Part shown: positions 50,313 through 58,767 of the stretch, piece by piece | Layout: every line of letters starts with the position of its first letter | Position numbering within the stretch: the first letter of the stretch is position 1 | Origin: an uncultured Succiniclasticum sp. | Lineage (GTDB): Bacteria; Bacillota; Negativicutes; Acidaminococcales; Acidaminococcaceae | Length of the DNA stretch: 64,000 nt | Assembly (NCBI GenBank): GCA_900544275.1 | Contig: UQUU01000003.1 | Coordinates: 62,001-126,000 of the forward strand | Reading direction: 5' to 3' | The notes under the pieces: generated by a model | What the model was told of the DNA's origin: nothing | Databases searched by the model: none | The model's input: the letters and a program-made list of their open reading frames with translations, nothing else | Made by a program: the position numbers and the translations under genes

Positions 50313-51926
50313 ATGAAAAATCTGTGGAAAAAGATTTACGGCGGACTTGTAGTGTCTTTTTTACTTTTAACCTTGCCACTTTCGGTATGGGCAGAAAAAG
50401 TCATTATTTTGCACACGAATGATATTCATTGTGGGGTGGAAGATAATATTGGCCTTGCTAAAGTAGCACAATATAAAAAAGACTTATTAAAAGAAACTCC
50501 TTATGTTGCTTTGGTGGATGCGGGAGATGCTGTGCAAGGTGCTCCGGTGGGAAAGCTTTCTGGTGGAATGTCTGTTGTTAAGATGATGAATGCAGCAGGT
50601 TATGATTTTCTGATCCCCGGCAATCATGAATTTGATTATGGGATGGAACAATTTTTTAAACTGGCAAAAAAACAAAAAACAGGTTATTATTCGGCAAATT
50701 TCGTAAATTTGCCAACGAATAAATTAGTCCTTCCACCGTATAAGATGATGACATTCGGTAAGAAAAAAATTGCTTTTTTGGGAGCCACAACACCCAGTAC
50801 CTTTATCAATTCTACCCCGCAGTTTTTCCAAAATGAAAAGGGACAGTTTATTTATGGTTTTTGCGAAGATAAAGAAGGAACTAAATTATATAACCAGTTG
50901 CAAAAATATATTGACCAGGCAAGAGGTGAGGGCGCGGACTACGTGGTTTTAGTGGCCCATTTGGGAAGCGATGGTTCCATTCCTGTCTGGAGCAGCGAAG
51001 CGGTGATAAAAAATACGACTGGTATAGATGTTCTGATAGATGGACATTCCCATGAATTGTATGAACGGGAAGTATTTAATAAAAAGGGAGAAAAAGTATT
51101 GTTAGCACAGACCGGTACCAAAATGAAGAGTGTCGGCAAAGTGGAGATCAATGATAATGGTCAAATCACGGCTACTTTAATAAAAGAGCTTAAAGACGCA
51201 GATCCTGGGGTTCTTAAAGTAATTGCCAAAGAAAATAAGCGGTTTGAAAAGATTTTAAATAATCCTATGAGCGAGACTTTGGTAGATTTGACAATTGATG
51301 ACCCTGTTACCGGTGAGCGAAGGATCCGTAATGGGGAAACAAATTTGGGGGACTTAGTCGCTGATGCCTATCGCAATGTATTAAAGACGGATGTTGCAAT
51401 GATTAACGGCGGCGGTATTCGTGTAAACTTAGCTAAAGGTACACTTACTTATAATGATCTTTTGGCAGCATTCCCCTTTGGCAATATGTGTGCTGTTGTT
51501 GATTGTACCGGGCAACAGATATTGGATGCCTTGGAAATGGGAGCGGCTAATTATCCGGAAGAAAATGGGGGATTTTTCCATGTTTCCGGATTGACCTATA
51601 CCATAGACAGCAAAATTCCTTCCACTGTAAAAATGGACGATAAAGGAAACTTTGTAAGCGTTGCAGGGGCAAGACGAGTAAAAGACGTTATGGTGAATGG
51701 CCAGCCGCTGGACCCGCAAGGAGATTACACGGTAGGCGGCATTACTTATATTCTGAAGAGTGGCGGCAACGGGATGACAATGTTCCGTGATGCAGTATTG
51801 CTGTCCGATGGCGATATTTCTGATGTGGATGCCATTACTGAGTTTATCAAAACGCACCTTAACGGCAAGGTAAAAGAAGGCTATGAAAAACCGGAAGGAC
51901 AGGGCAGAATAAAAATACTGCAATAA
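50313..51926 (+). CDS. 5'-nucleotidase/2',3'-cyclic phosphodiesterase (UshA-like), exported
   Basis: A 537-residue periplasmic or secreted enzyme. A signal peptide is followed by a calcineurin-like metallophosphoesterase domain with HTNDIHCGVED, GDAVQGAP and GNHEFDYG. The C-terminal domain has GERRIRNGETNLGDLVADA and the 5'-nucleotidase signature INGGGIRVNL. It degrades nucleotides or cyclic phosphates for scavenging. GGAGGCGG precedes the ATG. Confidence 0.93.
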   Translation: MKNLWKKIYGGLVVSFLLLTLPLSVWAEKVIILHTNDIHCGVEDNIGLAKVAQYKKDLLKETPYVALVDAGDAVQGAPVGKLSGGMSVVKMMNAAGYDFLIPGNHEFDYGMEQFFKLAKKQKTGYYSANFVNLPTNKLVLPPYKMMTFGKKKIAFLGATTPSTFINSTPQFFQNEKGQFIYGFCEDKEGTKLYNQLQKYIDQARGEGADYVVLVAHLGSDGSIPVWSSEAVIKNTTGIDVLIDGHSHELYEREVFNKKGEKVLLAQTGTKMKSVGKVEINDNGQITATLIKELKDADPGVLKVIAKENKRFEKILNNPMSETLVDLTIDDPVTGERRIRNGETNLGDLVADAYRNVLKTDVAMINGGGIRVNLAKGTLTYNDLLAAFPFGNMCAVVDCTGQQILDALEMGAANYPEENGGFFHVSGLTYTIDSKIPSTVKMDDKGNFVSVAGARRVKDVMVNGQPLDPQGDYTVGGITYILKSGGNGMTMFRDAVLLSDGDISDVDAITEFIKTHLNGKVKEGYEKPEGQGRIKILQ

Positions 51927-52125
51927 GTTGAAAATTTTGCGATAAACTGTATCAACAATACTAGCTGGTAATGCTTATAATGGATGTTTTGACGAATTAA
52001 AAAGAATATATATTAAAAAAGCTTTCTTTATGGTAAAATGAAAGACAGAAGGAAGGGGCGAGAGCAAGCCTGTCTAAGCGATCAGGTCCCTTAAATTTAG
52101 AGGAAAATGAAGGAGGTCTGCCACT

Positions 52126-53451
52126 ATGGGATTAATCAAAGCAGGTATGGGCGCAATTGGCGGCGTGTTAGCCGACCAATGGAAAGAGTATTTTTACTGT
52201 GAAAGTCTGACGCCGGATGTTCTAATGGCAAAAGGGCAGAAAAGGACCAGTTCACGAGGACGCAGTTCTAATACCAGCGCCGAAGATAATATTATTTCTA
52301 ACGGTTCCGTTATCGCCGTAAACAATGGGCAGTGCATGATGATCGTAGAGCAAGGTAAGGTTGTCGAACTGTGTGCCGAGCCGGGTGAATTTACATATGA
52401 TAAATCAACCGAACCTACTATTTTTACCGGTGATTTGAAAGAAAGCGTTGTAGATGTATTTAAACGCGTTGGCAAACGTTTTACTTTTGGCGGCGATACC
52501 GGCAAGGATCAACGGGTGTATTACTTTAATACCAAAGAAATCATTGGTAATAAATACGGTACTCCCAGTGAGGTCCCTTTTAAAACTGTGGATGAGGGAA
52601 CCGGTTTGAAGCTGACAGTTCGTATTCGCTGCTTTGGTGAGTACAGTTACAAAATTGTTGATCCGATCTTGTTCTATACGAACGTAGCCGGCAATGCCGG
52701 AGATGAGTATCTTCGCAGCCAGATTGACAGTCAGTTGAAATCAGAATTGCTGACTGCTTTGCAGCCGGCCTTTGCAAAGATTTCCGCCATGAAGATCGAC
52801 TATACGGAACTGCCGGGGAGAACCTATGAATTAGCAGATGCGTTGAACAGCGTTCTTTCGGCGAAATGGAGAGAGCTGCGCGGCATCGAGGTTGTTTCCT
52901 TCGGTGTGAACAGCGTTAAGGCGAATGAAGAAGACGAAGCGAAGATCCAGAAAATCCAGATGGGTATGGCAATGTCCAATCCCGCTATGGGTGCCGGTGT
53001 CCTGGTTGATGCGCAGGCTGATGCAATGAAAATTGCGGCGGCTAATGAAGGCGGTATGGGAGCTGCGTTTGGTTTCATGGGTATGAACATGGCGGGTGCA
53101 GCCGGCGGCATGAATACCGGTAATTTATACGGTATGGCCCAACAGCAACAACAGCAGGCTCCTGTTCAGAGTGCTCCGCCTCCGGTAGCACCACCGGCAG
53201 CGCCTCAGGCCCCGGCAGGTTGGACTTGCGAATGCGGTCAGAGCGGTAATACCGGTAAGTTCTGCGGCAATTGCGGTAAGACGAAGCCGGAACCCCAGGA
53301 CTGGACCTGTGAATGCGGGACTCATAATACCGGTAAATTCTGTGGAAACTGTGGTAAACCGAAACCGGCTGCGCAGGACTGGACCTGTGAATGCGGGACT
53401 CATAATGCCAGCGGTAAATTCTGCGGTAATTGTGGTAAACCAAGACCTTGA
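52126..53451 (+). CDS. SPFH/virion-core family protein with C-terminal zinc-ribbon repeats (YdjI-like)
   Basis: A 441-residue protein. Residues 1-280 form an SPFH-type domain with the ALQPAFAKISAMKIDYTELPGR segment. Residues 310-360 are Gly/Met/Gln/Pro-rich. The end has three tandem zinc ribbons, each WTCECG...GKFCGNCGK. The nearest known relative is B. subtilis YdjI, which works with YdjG and YdjH to recruit PspA at the membrane under envelope stress. Here the gene is followed by both homologues. AAGGAGG is 8 bases before ATG. Confidence 0.88.
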   Translation: MGLIKAGMGAIGGVLADQWKEYFYCESLTPDVLMAKGQKRTSSRGRSSNTSAEDNIISNGSVIAVNNGQCMMIVEQGKVVELCAEPGEFTYDKSTEPTIFTGDLKESVVDVFKRVGKRFTFGGDTGKDQRVYYFNTKEIIGNKYGTPSEVPFKTVDEGTGLKLTVRIRCFGEYSYKIVDPILFYTNVAGNAGDEYLRSQIDSQLKSELLTALQPAFAKISAMKIDYTELPGRTYELADALNSVLSAKWRELRGIEVVSFGVNSVKANEEDEAKIQKIQMGMAMSNPAMGAGVLVDAQADAMKIAAANEGGMGAAFGFMGMNMAGAAGGMNTGNLYGMAQQQQQQAPVQSAPPPVAPPAAPQAPAGWTCECGQSGNTGKFCGNCGKTKPEPQDWTCECGTHNTGKFCGNCGKPKPAAQDWTCECGTHNASGKFCGNCGKPRP

Positions 53452-53547
53452 GTTGTGAAGCTTTAATAAATACTGGGCGCGCCTGCCGTCTGCTTTTGCA
53501 GGCTGGCAGTGTGCGTTTTATTCAATCTTTAGTGAGAGGTGATGACG

Positions 53548-54651
53548 ATGGCAGATACCTCTGTCGGCTACAAATGTCCTAATTGCAGTGCCCCGCTAAC
53601 CTATCAACCGCATCAGGATAAAGTAACCTGTGAATATTGTGGTACCGAACTTAAAATCAAGGCGTTAGAAGAATTATTTGCCAAACAAGAAGAGCGGGCG
53701 GCAAAGGCACAGGCAGCAAAAGAATCGAAATGGGATACAAAGAATGCGGGCAGCGAATGGAGCGAAGAAGAAGCCGCTTGTTTGAAGACTTTTTGCTGTT
53801 CATCCTGCGGTGCGGAGCTGGTATGTGATGAAAACACGATGGCGACAGAATGTTGCTATTGCGGTAATCCAACTATGTTGCCAGCCCGTTTTACCAATAC
53901 ATTGAAACCGGATTATGTAATTCCGTTTAAATTGACTAAAGAAGAGGCCGTAGCGGCGCTGAAAGAATTCTATAAGGGTAAATATCTGTTGCCATCTGCC
54001 TTTACCGCCAACAACAGGGTGGAAGATATCCAACCCATGTATGTTCCTTATTGGCTGTTTGATTCTGATATTTCTGCGACGGCCACATTCCGGGCGGAAA
54101 ATGACTTGGCAATCGATACGCCGGATGCTACGATTGTTGAGACCAGCGTGTATGATGTGGAACGCAGCGGCGTGATGTCTTTTGAACGCATTCCCGTTGA
54201 TGGAAGCGAAAAGATGGATGATACCTATATGGAAAGCGTGGAGCCTTTTGATTACAGCCAGATGGTTCCTTTTAGCGCCGGTTACCTGACAGGTTACTTG
54301 GCCGATAAGTATGATGTGGACGCAGAGAAATGCGCGCCTCGCGCCGATCAACGCGTCAATGACAGTGTAGTCCCGGTATTGCAGGAGACCGTACAGGGCT
54401 ATTTGCGGTGTCAGGTGTCGGATTGTTCTGTTATCAAGGATACCGGCAGCGTTAAGTATGCGTTGGCTCCTGTATGGATACTGACTACCCGTTATCAAAA
54501 CAAGCCCTATACATTTATGATGAATGGACAAACAGGGAAAATGGTGGGAAGCTTGCCGGTTGACAAACAAAAAGCAATTCTGTACCCGGGGATTATTTTC
54601 CTGGTACTTTTGCCCATCTTGTATTTTGCTGTGAAATCTTTATTGGTGTGA
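53548..54651 (+). CDS. TFIIB-type zinc-ribbon membrane protein (YdjG-like)
   Basis: A 367-residue protein. Two zinc ribbons occur: YKCPNCSAPLTYQPH...CEYCG at the N-terminus and CCSSCGAELVCD...CCYCGNP near residue 90. The remainder is beta-rich, and the C-terminus has a single membrane helix (GIIFLVLLPILYFAVKSLLV). It matches B. subtilis YdjG in layout. ATG 53548 is favoured with GAGAGG 8 bases upstream. It sits between the SPFH gene and the TPM-domain gene. Confidence 0.85.
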   Translation: MADTSVGYKCPNCSAPLTYQPHQDKVTCEYCGTELKIKALEELFAKQEERAAKAQAAKESKWDTKNAGSEWSEEEAACLKTFCCSSCGAELVCDENTMATECCYCGNPTMLPARFTNTLKPDYVIPFKLTKEEAVAALKEFYKGKYLLPSAFTANNRVEDIQPMYVPYWLFDSDISATATFRAENDLAIDTPDATIVETSVYDVERSGVMSFERIPVDGSEKMDDTYMESVEPFDYSQMVPFSAGYLTGYLADKYDVDAEKCAPRADQRVNDSVVPVLQETVQGYLRCQVSDCSVIKDTGSVKYALAPVWILTTRYQNKPYTFMMNGQTGKMVGSLPVDKQKAILYPGIIFLVLLPILYFAVKSLLV

Positions 54652-54666
54652 GGGGAGGGGGAGATA

Positions 54667-55470
54667 ATGATGAAAAAAATATTCTTGCTGGTGACCCTCC
54701 TGACCGCTTTGCTGGGGCTTTCAGGGCTATTCGATCAATCAGGAACCGCCTATGCGGCTACAGCGGTAAAACAACAGCCCAGTCTTGTTGATGCGGCAAA
54801 TGTCTTACAGCCTGTGGACAAACAAAAAATACTGTCTTTAATTCGTCAAATCGAACAAAAACATAAAATTCGAGTGGCAGTCCTGACTGTTTCCGGTACA
54901 CAGGGTATGGACATAAAAGATTATGCGAATGGCATTCTGGATGGTTATTATCAGGATGGAGAAAAAGGGAATATGGTAATGATCCTTGATGTGGGAAGCC
55001 GTCGGTGGCAAATTGCCACGGATCCTAAAATGAGAAAGATGATTACTGATGAGCGAGGGATTCCCAAGTTAAAAGAGTCTTTTATAGATGCGCTGAAAAA
55101 AGGTGATTATGCAAAGGCCTTTACTAATTATGCGAATACCACTGATTTTTTAGTGAACTATTATGCGAAAGAAGGAGAGGCCTATGATCCTTCTAAAGAG
55201 TTTAGCGGTGGTGCACTGGCCGGCGGTGGCGCCATTGCATTGGGTATTGCTGCGTTGATTCGCAAAGTATTAATGGGACAGATGAGTAATGTTCAGCCGG
55301 CATCAGATGCTTCCGCTTATTTAAACAAAGAAAGTTTTGGTTTAACCGGCAGTAACGATACATACTTATATACTACAACTGCGGTGATACCCAAAAAGAA
55401 AGAAAATAGTGGCGGCAGCAGCAGTGGCGGCAGTAGCGGCGGTAATGGCGGCGGAGGCGGAAGCTTCTAA
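54667..55470 (+). CDS. TPM-domain (YgcG-like, YdjH-type) exported protein
   Basis: A 267-residue protein. Signal peptide at residues 1-31, then a TPM domain (residues 37-170) with LVDAANVLQPVDKQKI, YANGILDGYYQDGEKGNMVMILD and a Thr/Tyr-rich region. A membrane segment near residue 185 precedes a Gly-rich tail ending GGGGGSF, which is characteristic. It completes the SPFH-zinc ribbon-TPM trio. GGAGGGGG precedes the ATG. Confidence 0.88.
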   Translation: MMKKIFLLVTLLTALLGLSGLFDQSGTAYAATAVKQQPSLVDAANVLQPVDKQKILSLIRQIEQKHKIRVAVLTVSGTQGMDIKDYANGILDGYYQDGEKGNMVMILDVGSRRWQIATDPKMRKMITDERGIPKLKESFIDALKKGDYAKAFTNYANTTDFLVNYYAKEGEAYDPSKEFSGGALAGGGAIALGIAALIRKVLMGQMSNVQPASDASAYLNKESFGLTGSNDTYLYTTTAVIPKKKENSGGSSSGGSSGGNGGGGGSF

Positions 55471-55509
55471 GTAAACAGGGTATGAGGACGGAACCTCTAT
55501 AAAATGGAA

Positions 55510-55547
55510 AGAAGGCCGGAAGCATTTACGCTTCCGGCCTTCTTTTT
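55510..55547. terminator. Strong bidirectional terminator
   Basis: AGAAGGCCGGAAGC and its complement form a 14-bp stem with a six-base loop, followed by TTTTTA. It ends the ydj-like module and the convergent yegP-like gene. Confidence 0.9.
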
Positions 55548-55572
55548 ATAGTGAGTACATAAAATTATCCCG

Positions 55573-55944
55573 TTACTCTGCTTTTACAATTTTTGCGTCA
55601 ATGGCATTCTTTTTTACGGAGGCGATACCGTTCATGCAGCTTTTGATTGCTTTATAACCTTCGCCAACAGCGATAATCTGTCCGTTTGTAGCTTTTAAAC
55701 GGAAACGGAATTCTCCGGCCTTATCAGCATAAACTTCGAATTTCGGATTTTTTTCTACTTTAAAATCCTTTACGGTCTGATTTTCTACTGCGGCGACAGG
55801 CGCGTTTTTCTGAACGCTGGCAATACCGTTTTTGCAGCCAGAAGCAGTTTTGTAAACCTGGGATGCAGCAATGGTTTCACCGTTAGCGGCTACTAAGTTA
55901 AAACGGAAACCTGCTTTTGATTCTTTGATAACGAATTTTCCCAT
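55573..55944 (-). CDS. DUF1508 (YegP-like) protein
   Basis: A 123-residue protein made of two tandem DUF1508 repeats of about 55 residues; each has a KFVIKESKAGFRFNLVAANGE-like strand (quoted in part) and an ending YK..SGCKNGIASV and IKSCMNGIASV. Its function is not known, though the fold is common in small stress-associated proteins. Strong GAGG-type ribosome binding site upstream. Single-gene unit. Confidence 0.88.
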   Translation of the reverse strand: MGKFVIKESKAGFRFNLVAANGETIAASQVYKTASGCKNGIASVQKNAPVAAVENQTVKDFKVEKNPKFEVYADKAGEFRFRLKATNGQIIAVGEGYKAIKSCMNGIASVKKNAIDAKIVKAE

Positions 55945-56166
55945 AGAAATTACCTCCTTAAATTATGTAAACCCATAATTAAGCTACCTTACGTTCAATT
56001 TAGCACGAATTTTACAAAAATTCAAGCGGTAAAAAATTATTTTGAAAATCATTTTACTATGGGACTTTTATTCCGTTCTTTTACCGGGCTTATTTCTCCG
56101 GATTGTAAAAGTAAAGCCGACAACATCCTTGTTTCTGCAAAATGTCGCCAGCTAAAAGGTTAAAGA

Positions 56167-57147
56167 TTAAAGTAAGGTTTTACGAAGTACAGCGGGGTTT
56201 TTGGGAGAGAGGGAAGAAAAAGGAATATCGAATACAGTGAAAGCACCTTTTTTCCCTTCTTTAAAATGAAGACGATACATTGCTCTCGCAAAAGCTGTTA
56301 ATATACTGGATGTAAATTGAGGGTTACTGTCCAGTTTTAAAGAAAATTCCATTATATGATTCGTCGTTTCGTCAGTTTTGCCATTTCGGAAGACAAAGCC
56401 CCCGTGGGGGATACCGCTATGATTTTTGACAAATTCTTCTTCGGAAATAAAGTGTACGACGGTTTCGTAACCTACGAAATAATTGGGCATGGTTTTAATG
56501 CTGTTTTCAATAGCCTTCAGATCTGCGCCCGGTTCCGCCACTACGAAACATTCGCGGAGGTGCATCTCGTTACCGGCTGCATCGGTCCCTTTGCCACTGC
56601 GCACCAAGTCAAGATACTCTTGTTTGGGAATGGTGTATTGCTTGCCGTTTTTTACTCCGGGAATCCGTCGAATGGCATCAGAATGCCCCTGGCTTACACC
56701 CTTACCCCAGAAGGTATAGGTTTCCCCCTCAGGCAGTGCGCTTTCACCCAACAGCCGCAGAAGAGAGAATAAGCCGGGATCCCAGCCTACAGAAATAATA
56801 GAAGCTGTTCCGTTTGCGTTTGCGACGGCATCCATTTTAGCAAAATATTCCGGGATTCGCGGATGCGTATCAAAACTGTCAACGGTTACGAAGTTCTTAG
56901 CAAGTTCAGGTCCCTGCTCCATCAAATCGGTAGCAGAGCCACCGCACAATATCATCACGTCGATTTTATTTTTATAGTCCAAAACATCTTTCAAATTTAC
57001 TGCCGGCACACCGCTATCGGTCTTAGGCAAATCTCTGCGGGAAAATATGGCGATTAATTCCAGATCTTCCGACCGGTTTACCGCTAACTCGACTCCATGT
57101 CCTAAATTACCATAACCACAAATACCAATGCGGATCTTGTTTGACAT
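56167..57147 (-). CDS. ddh: meso-Diaminopimelate D-dehydrogenase
   Basis: A 326-residue NADPH-dependent dehydrogenase converting tetrahydrodipicolinate to meso-diaminopimelate in one step. The Rossmann motif GICGYGNLGHGVE is at the N-terminus, followed by CGGSATDL, VDSFDTHPRIPEYF and SVGWDPGLFSL, all characteristic of Ddh. C-terminal HGGFVFRN and SSILTAFARAM also fit. Together with lysA at 32 kb this implies the dehydrogenase branch of lysine/DAP synthesis. Ribosome binding site GGGGAG about 8 bases upstream. Confidence 0.95.
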   Translation of the reverse strand: MSNKIRIGICGYGNLGHGVELAVNRSEDLELIAIFSRRDLPKTDSGVPAVNLKDVLDYKNKIDVMILCGGSATDLMEQGPELAKNFVTVDSFDTHPRIPEYFAKMDAVANANGTASIISVGWDPGLFSLLRLLGESALPEGETYTFWGKGVSQGHSDAIRRIPGVKNGKQYTIPKQEYLDLVRSGKGTDAAGNEMHLRECFVVAEPGADLKAIENSIKTMPNYFVGYETVVHFISEEEFVKNHSGIPHGGFVFRNGKTDETTNHIMEFSLKLDSNPQFTSSILTAFARAMYRLHFKEGKKGAFTVFDIPFSSLSPKNPAVLRKTLL

Positions 57148-57228
57148 GACCTTGCTCCCCTCTGCGCTAAGCGCGCTCTAACTGATTCATAAACAGTTAA
57201 ATATATCTCGAAAAATATTTTTGCTAGA

Positions 57229-57242
57229 TTCGATCTATCGAA
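57229..57242. promoter_or_regulatory. Small inverted repeat upstream of ddh
   Basis: TTCGAT-2-ATCGAA forms a 6-2-6 inverted repeat about 85 bases before the ddh start; a possible regulator site. Poorly supported. Confidence 0.3.
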
Positions 57243-57496
57243 CTCCGAAATCTTTCCTTTTGCCGAAAAATTCTATTCTATAATTTATCAAATTTACAAG
57301 CATTTGTGAATATTTTTTTGTAAAAAAACACAAAAAAATCACGGCTGTGATATAATATTTAATCAGCATAAGAATAGATGTAGGTTAATTATTGAACTAA
57401 TAAAACTTGAATTGATAAAAATGAAAAAGATACAGGTTTTGTAGGATAAGTACTGTTTCGTGACGCCATGGTGTATTCTGGCAGGAGGTATAAAAC

Positions 57497-57772
57497 ATGG
57501 ACTTGGATTTTCATTTCAGCACAGTTTATGTATTGTCGCATTGGGCGGATTTTGGCAGCAATAGCTCCAGAATTATAGCCACCAGCTCCTAATTGGTGGA
57601 TGATAACTTTGACAGTACCCCATTTTCAGACGAGGAAGAAGAGAAAATATTGCTAAAGGCATACAAGTCAGATATTCCTGCCAAAATGTCTGAGGTAATT
57701 TGACGGGTAACGGAAATGAGGATATTTGGATCCCGTTCCATTTAACAAGTGCAGTTGCTGAAATCTTGTGTT
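57497..57772 (+). pseudogene. Decayed DUF6765-like gene
   Basis: A good ribosome binding site (GCAGGAGG) and ATG start a frame reading MDLDFHFSTVYVLSHWADFG, similar to the N-terminus of DUF6765 proteins, but it stops at TAA 57590-57592. The same frame continues after the stop as LVDDNFDSTPFSDEEEEK until TGA at 57701-57703, and another frame then reads GNGNEDIWIPFHLTSAVAE. The remnant overlaps the 3' end of the convergent ttcA-like gene. The family identity is from memory of short motifs. Confidence 0.55.
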
Positions 57773-58642
57773 TTATTGCCCGCTGTCAGAAAGGGTTTCC
57801 TGATAATTATCTAAAAAGCAATGGCGTTTCCCGTTTTGTTTGAATGCTAAAACGGCATTCAGATTAATATTTTCCAGCGCATGGAAAATATTACTGGGAA
57901 CTTGCGGGCTTGTGCGTGCTAATTGAGCAATAAGTTTTTTCGTTTCGGCTCTTTTGGAGTCACTGTTAGCGCCTTCATCCAAGGCGGCGCATGCTTCCGT
58001 AAATTTACAGGCACATTGAAGAAAAACAAGATTATTTTCATTCCGCCACTGCTTTATATCTTCTTCCCTGACATAGTAAAGGGGGCGAATCAGTTCCATA
58101 CCCGGGCAGCTTGTGCTTTTTAGCTTGGGGAGCATGGTACGAATTTCACCGGCGTAGAGCAGGCTCATAAGAGAAGTTTCAATTACATCATCAAAATGAT
58201 GCCCCAACGCAATTTTGTTGCAGCCCAGGGCTTGTGCTTTCCGATAGAGATAGCCTCTTCGCATCCGGGCGCATAAATAGCAGGGGGATTGTTCCACGTG
58301 AAACACGGATTCAAAAATATTCGTCTCAAAAATAGACAAAGAGATATTCAGCAAGTTGGCATTATTTTCAATAGATTGCCGATTAAGGGGCGTGTACCCA
58401 GGGTCCATACATAGAAATACAATTTCAAAAGGGAATTTATTTCTGCGTTTCAATTCCTGAAAAAGCTTGGCCAGCAACATAGAATCTTTCCCGCCGGAGA
58501 TACAAACTGCAATCTTATCACCGGGAGAGATTAATTCATAATCACAAATGGCCTGCACAAACTTATTGAAAATTTTATGCTTATATTTGGTGCGAAGATT
58601 TTCCTCGATTCGTTTTCGCCTTTGTAATATCATAGTTTCCAT
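57773..58642 (-). CDS. TtcA-like PP-loop tRNA thiolation enzyme
   Basis: About 289 residues. The PP-loop ATP-binding motif SGGKDS is at residues 49-54 in IAVCISGGKDSMLL, and CYLCARMRRGYLY carries a CxxC that in TtcA proteins helps hold a [4Fe-4S] cluster. It resembles the family that makes 2-thiocytidine (s2C32) in tRNA, although other PP-loop thiolases are possible. ATG 58642 is preferred because AAAGGT lies 9 bases upstream; the longer frame to 58789 lacks support. A parS site lies inside the coding sequence. Confidence 0.82.
   Translation of the reverse strand: METMILQRRKRIEENLRTKYKHKIFNKFVQAICDYELISPGDKIAVCISGGKDSMLLAKLFQELKRRNKFPFEIVFLCMDPGYTPLNRQSIENNANLLNISLSIFETNIFESVFHVEQSPCYLCARMRRGYLYRKAQALGCNKIALGHHFDDVIETSLMSLLYAGEIRTMLPKLKSTSCPGMELIRPLYYVREEDIKQWRNENNLVFLQCACKFTEACAALDEGANSDSKRAETKKLIAQLARTSPQVPSNIFHALENINLNAVLAFKQNGKRHCFLDNYQETLSDSGQ
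58290..58305. promoter_or_regulatory. parS site 4
   Basis: An exact match to TGTTNCACGTGAAACA with N=C. It lies within the ttcA-like coding sequence, which reads VFHVEQS across it. Confidence 0.9.
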
Positions 58643-58767
58643 AATTTCCATACCTTTCTGAAAGGAAATCCTATTGTGATCCTGTGTTATTATAGCATAT
58701 TTTATGCCTGCGTTATTGCAGAAATAATAAGAATCTGAGTTGATAAAATAGGAAGGGGAGGCAGACA

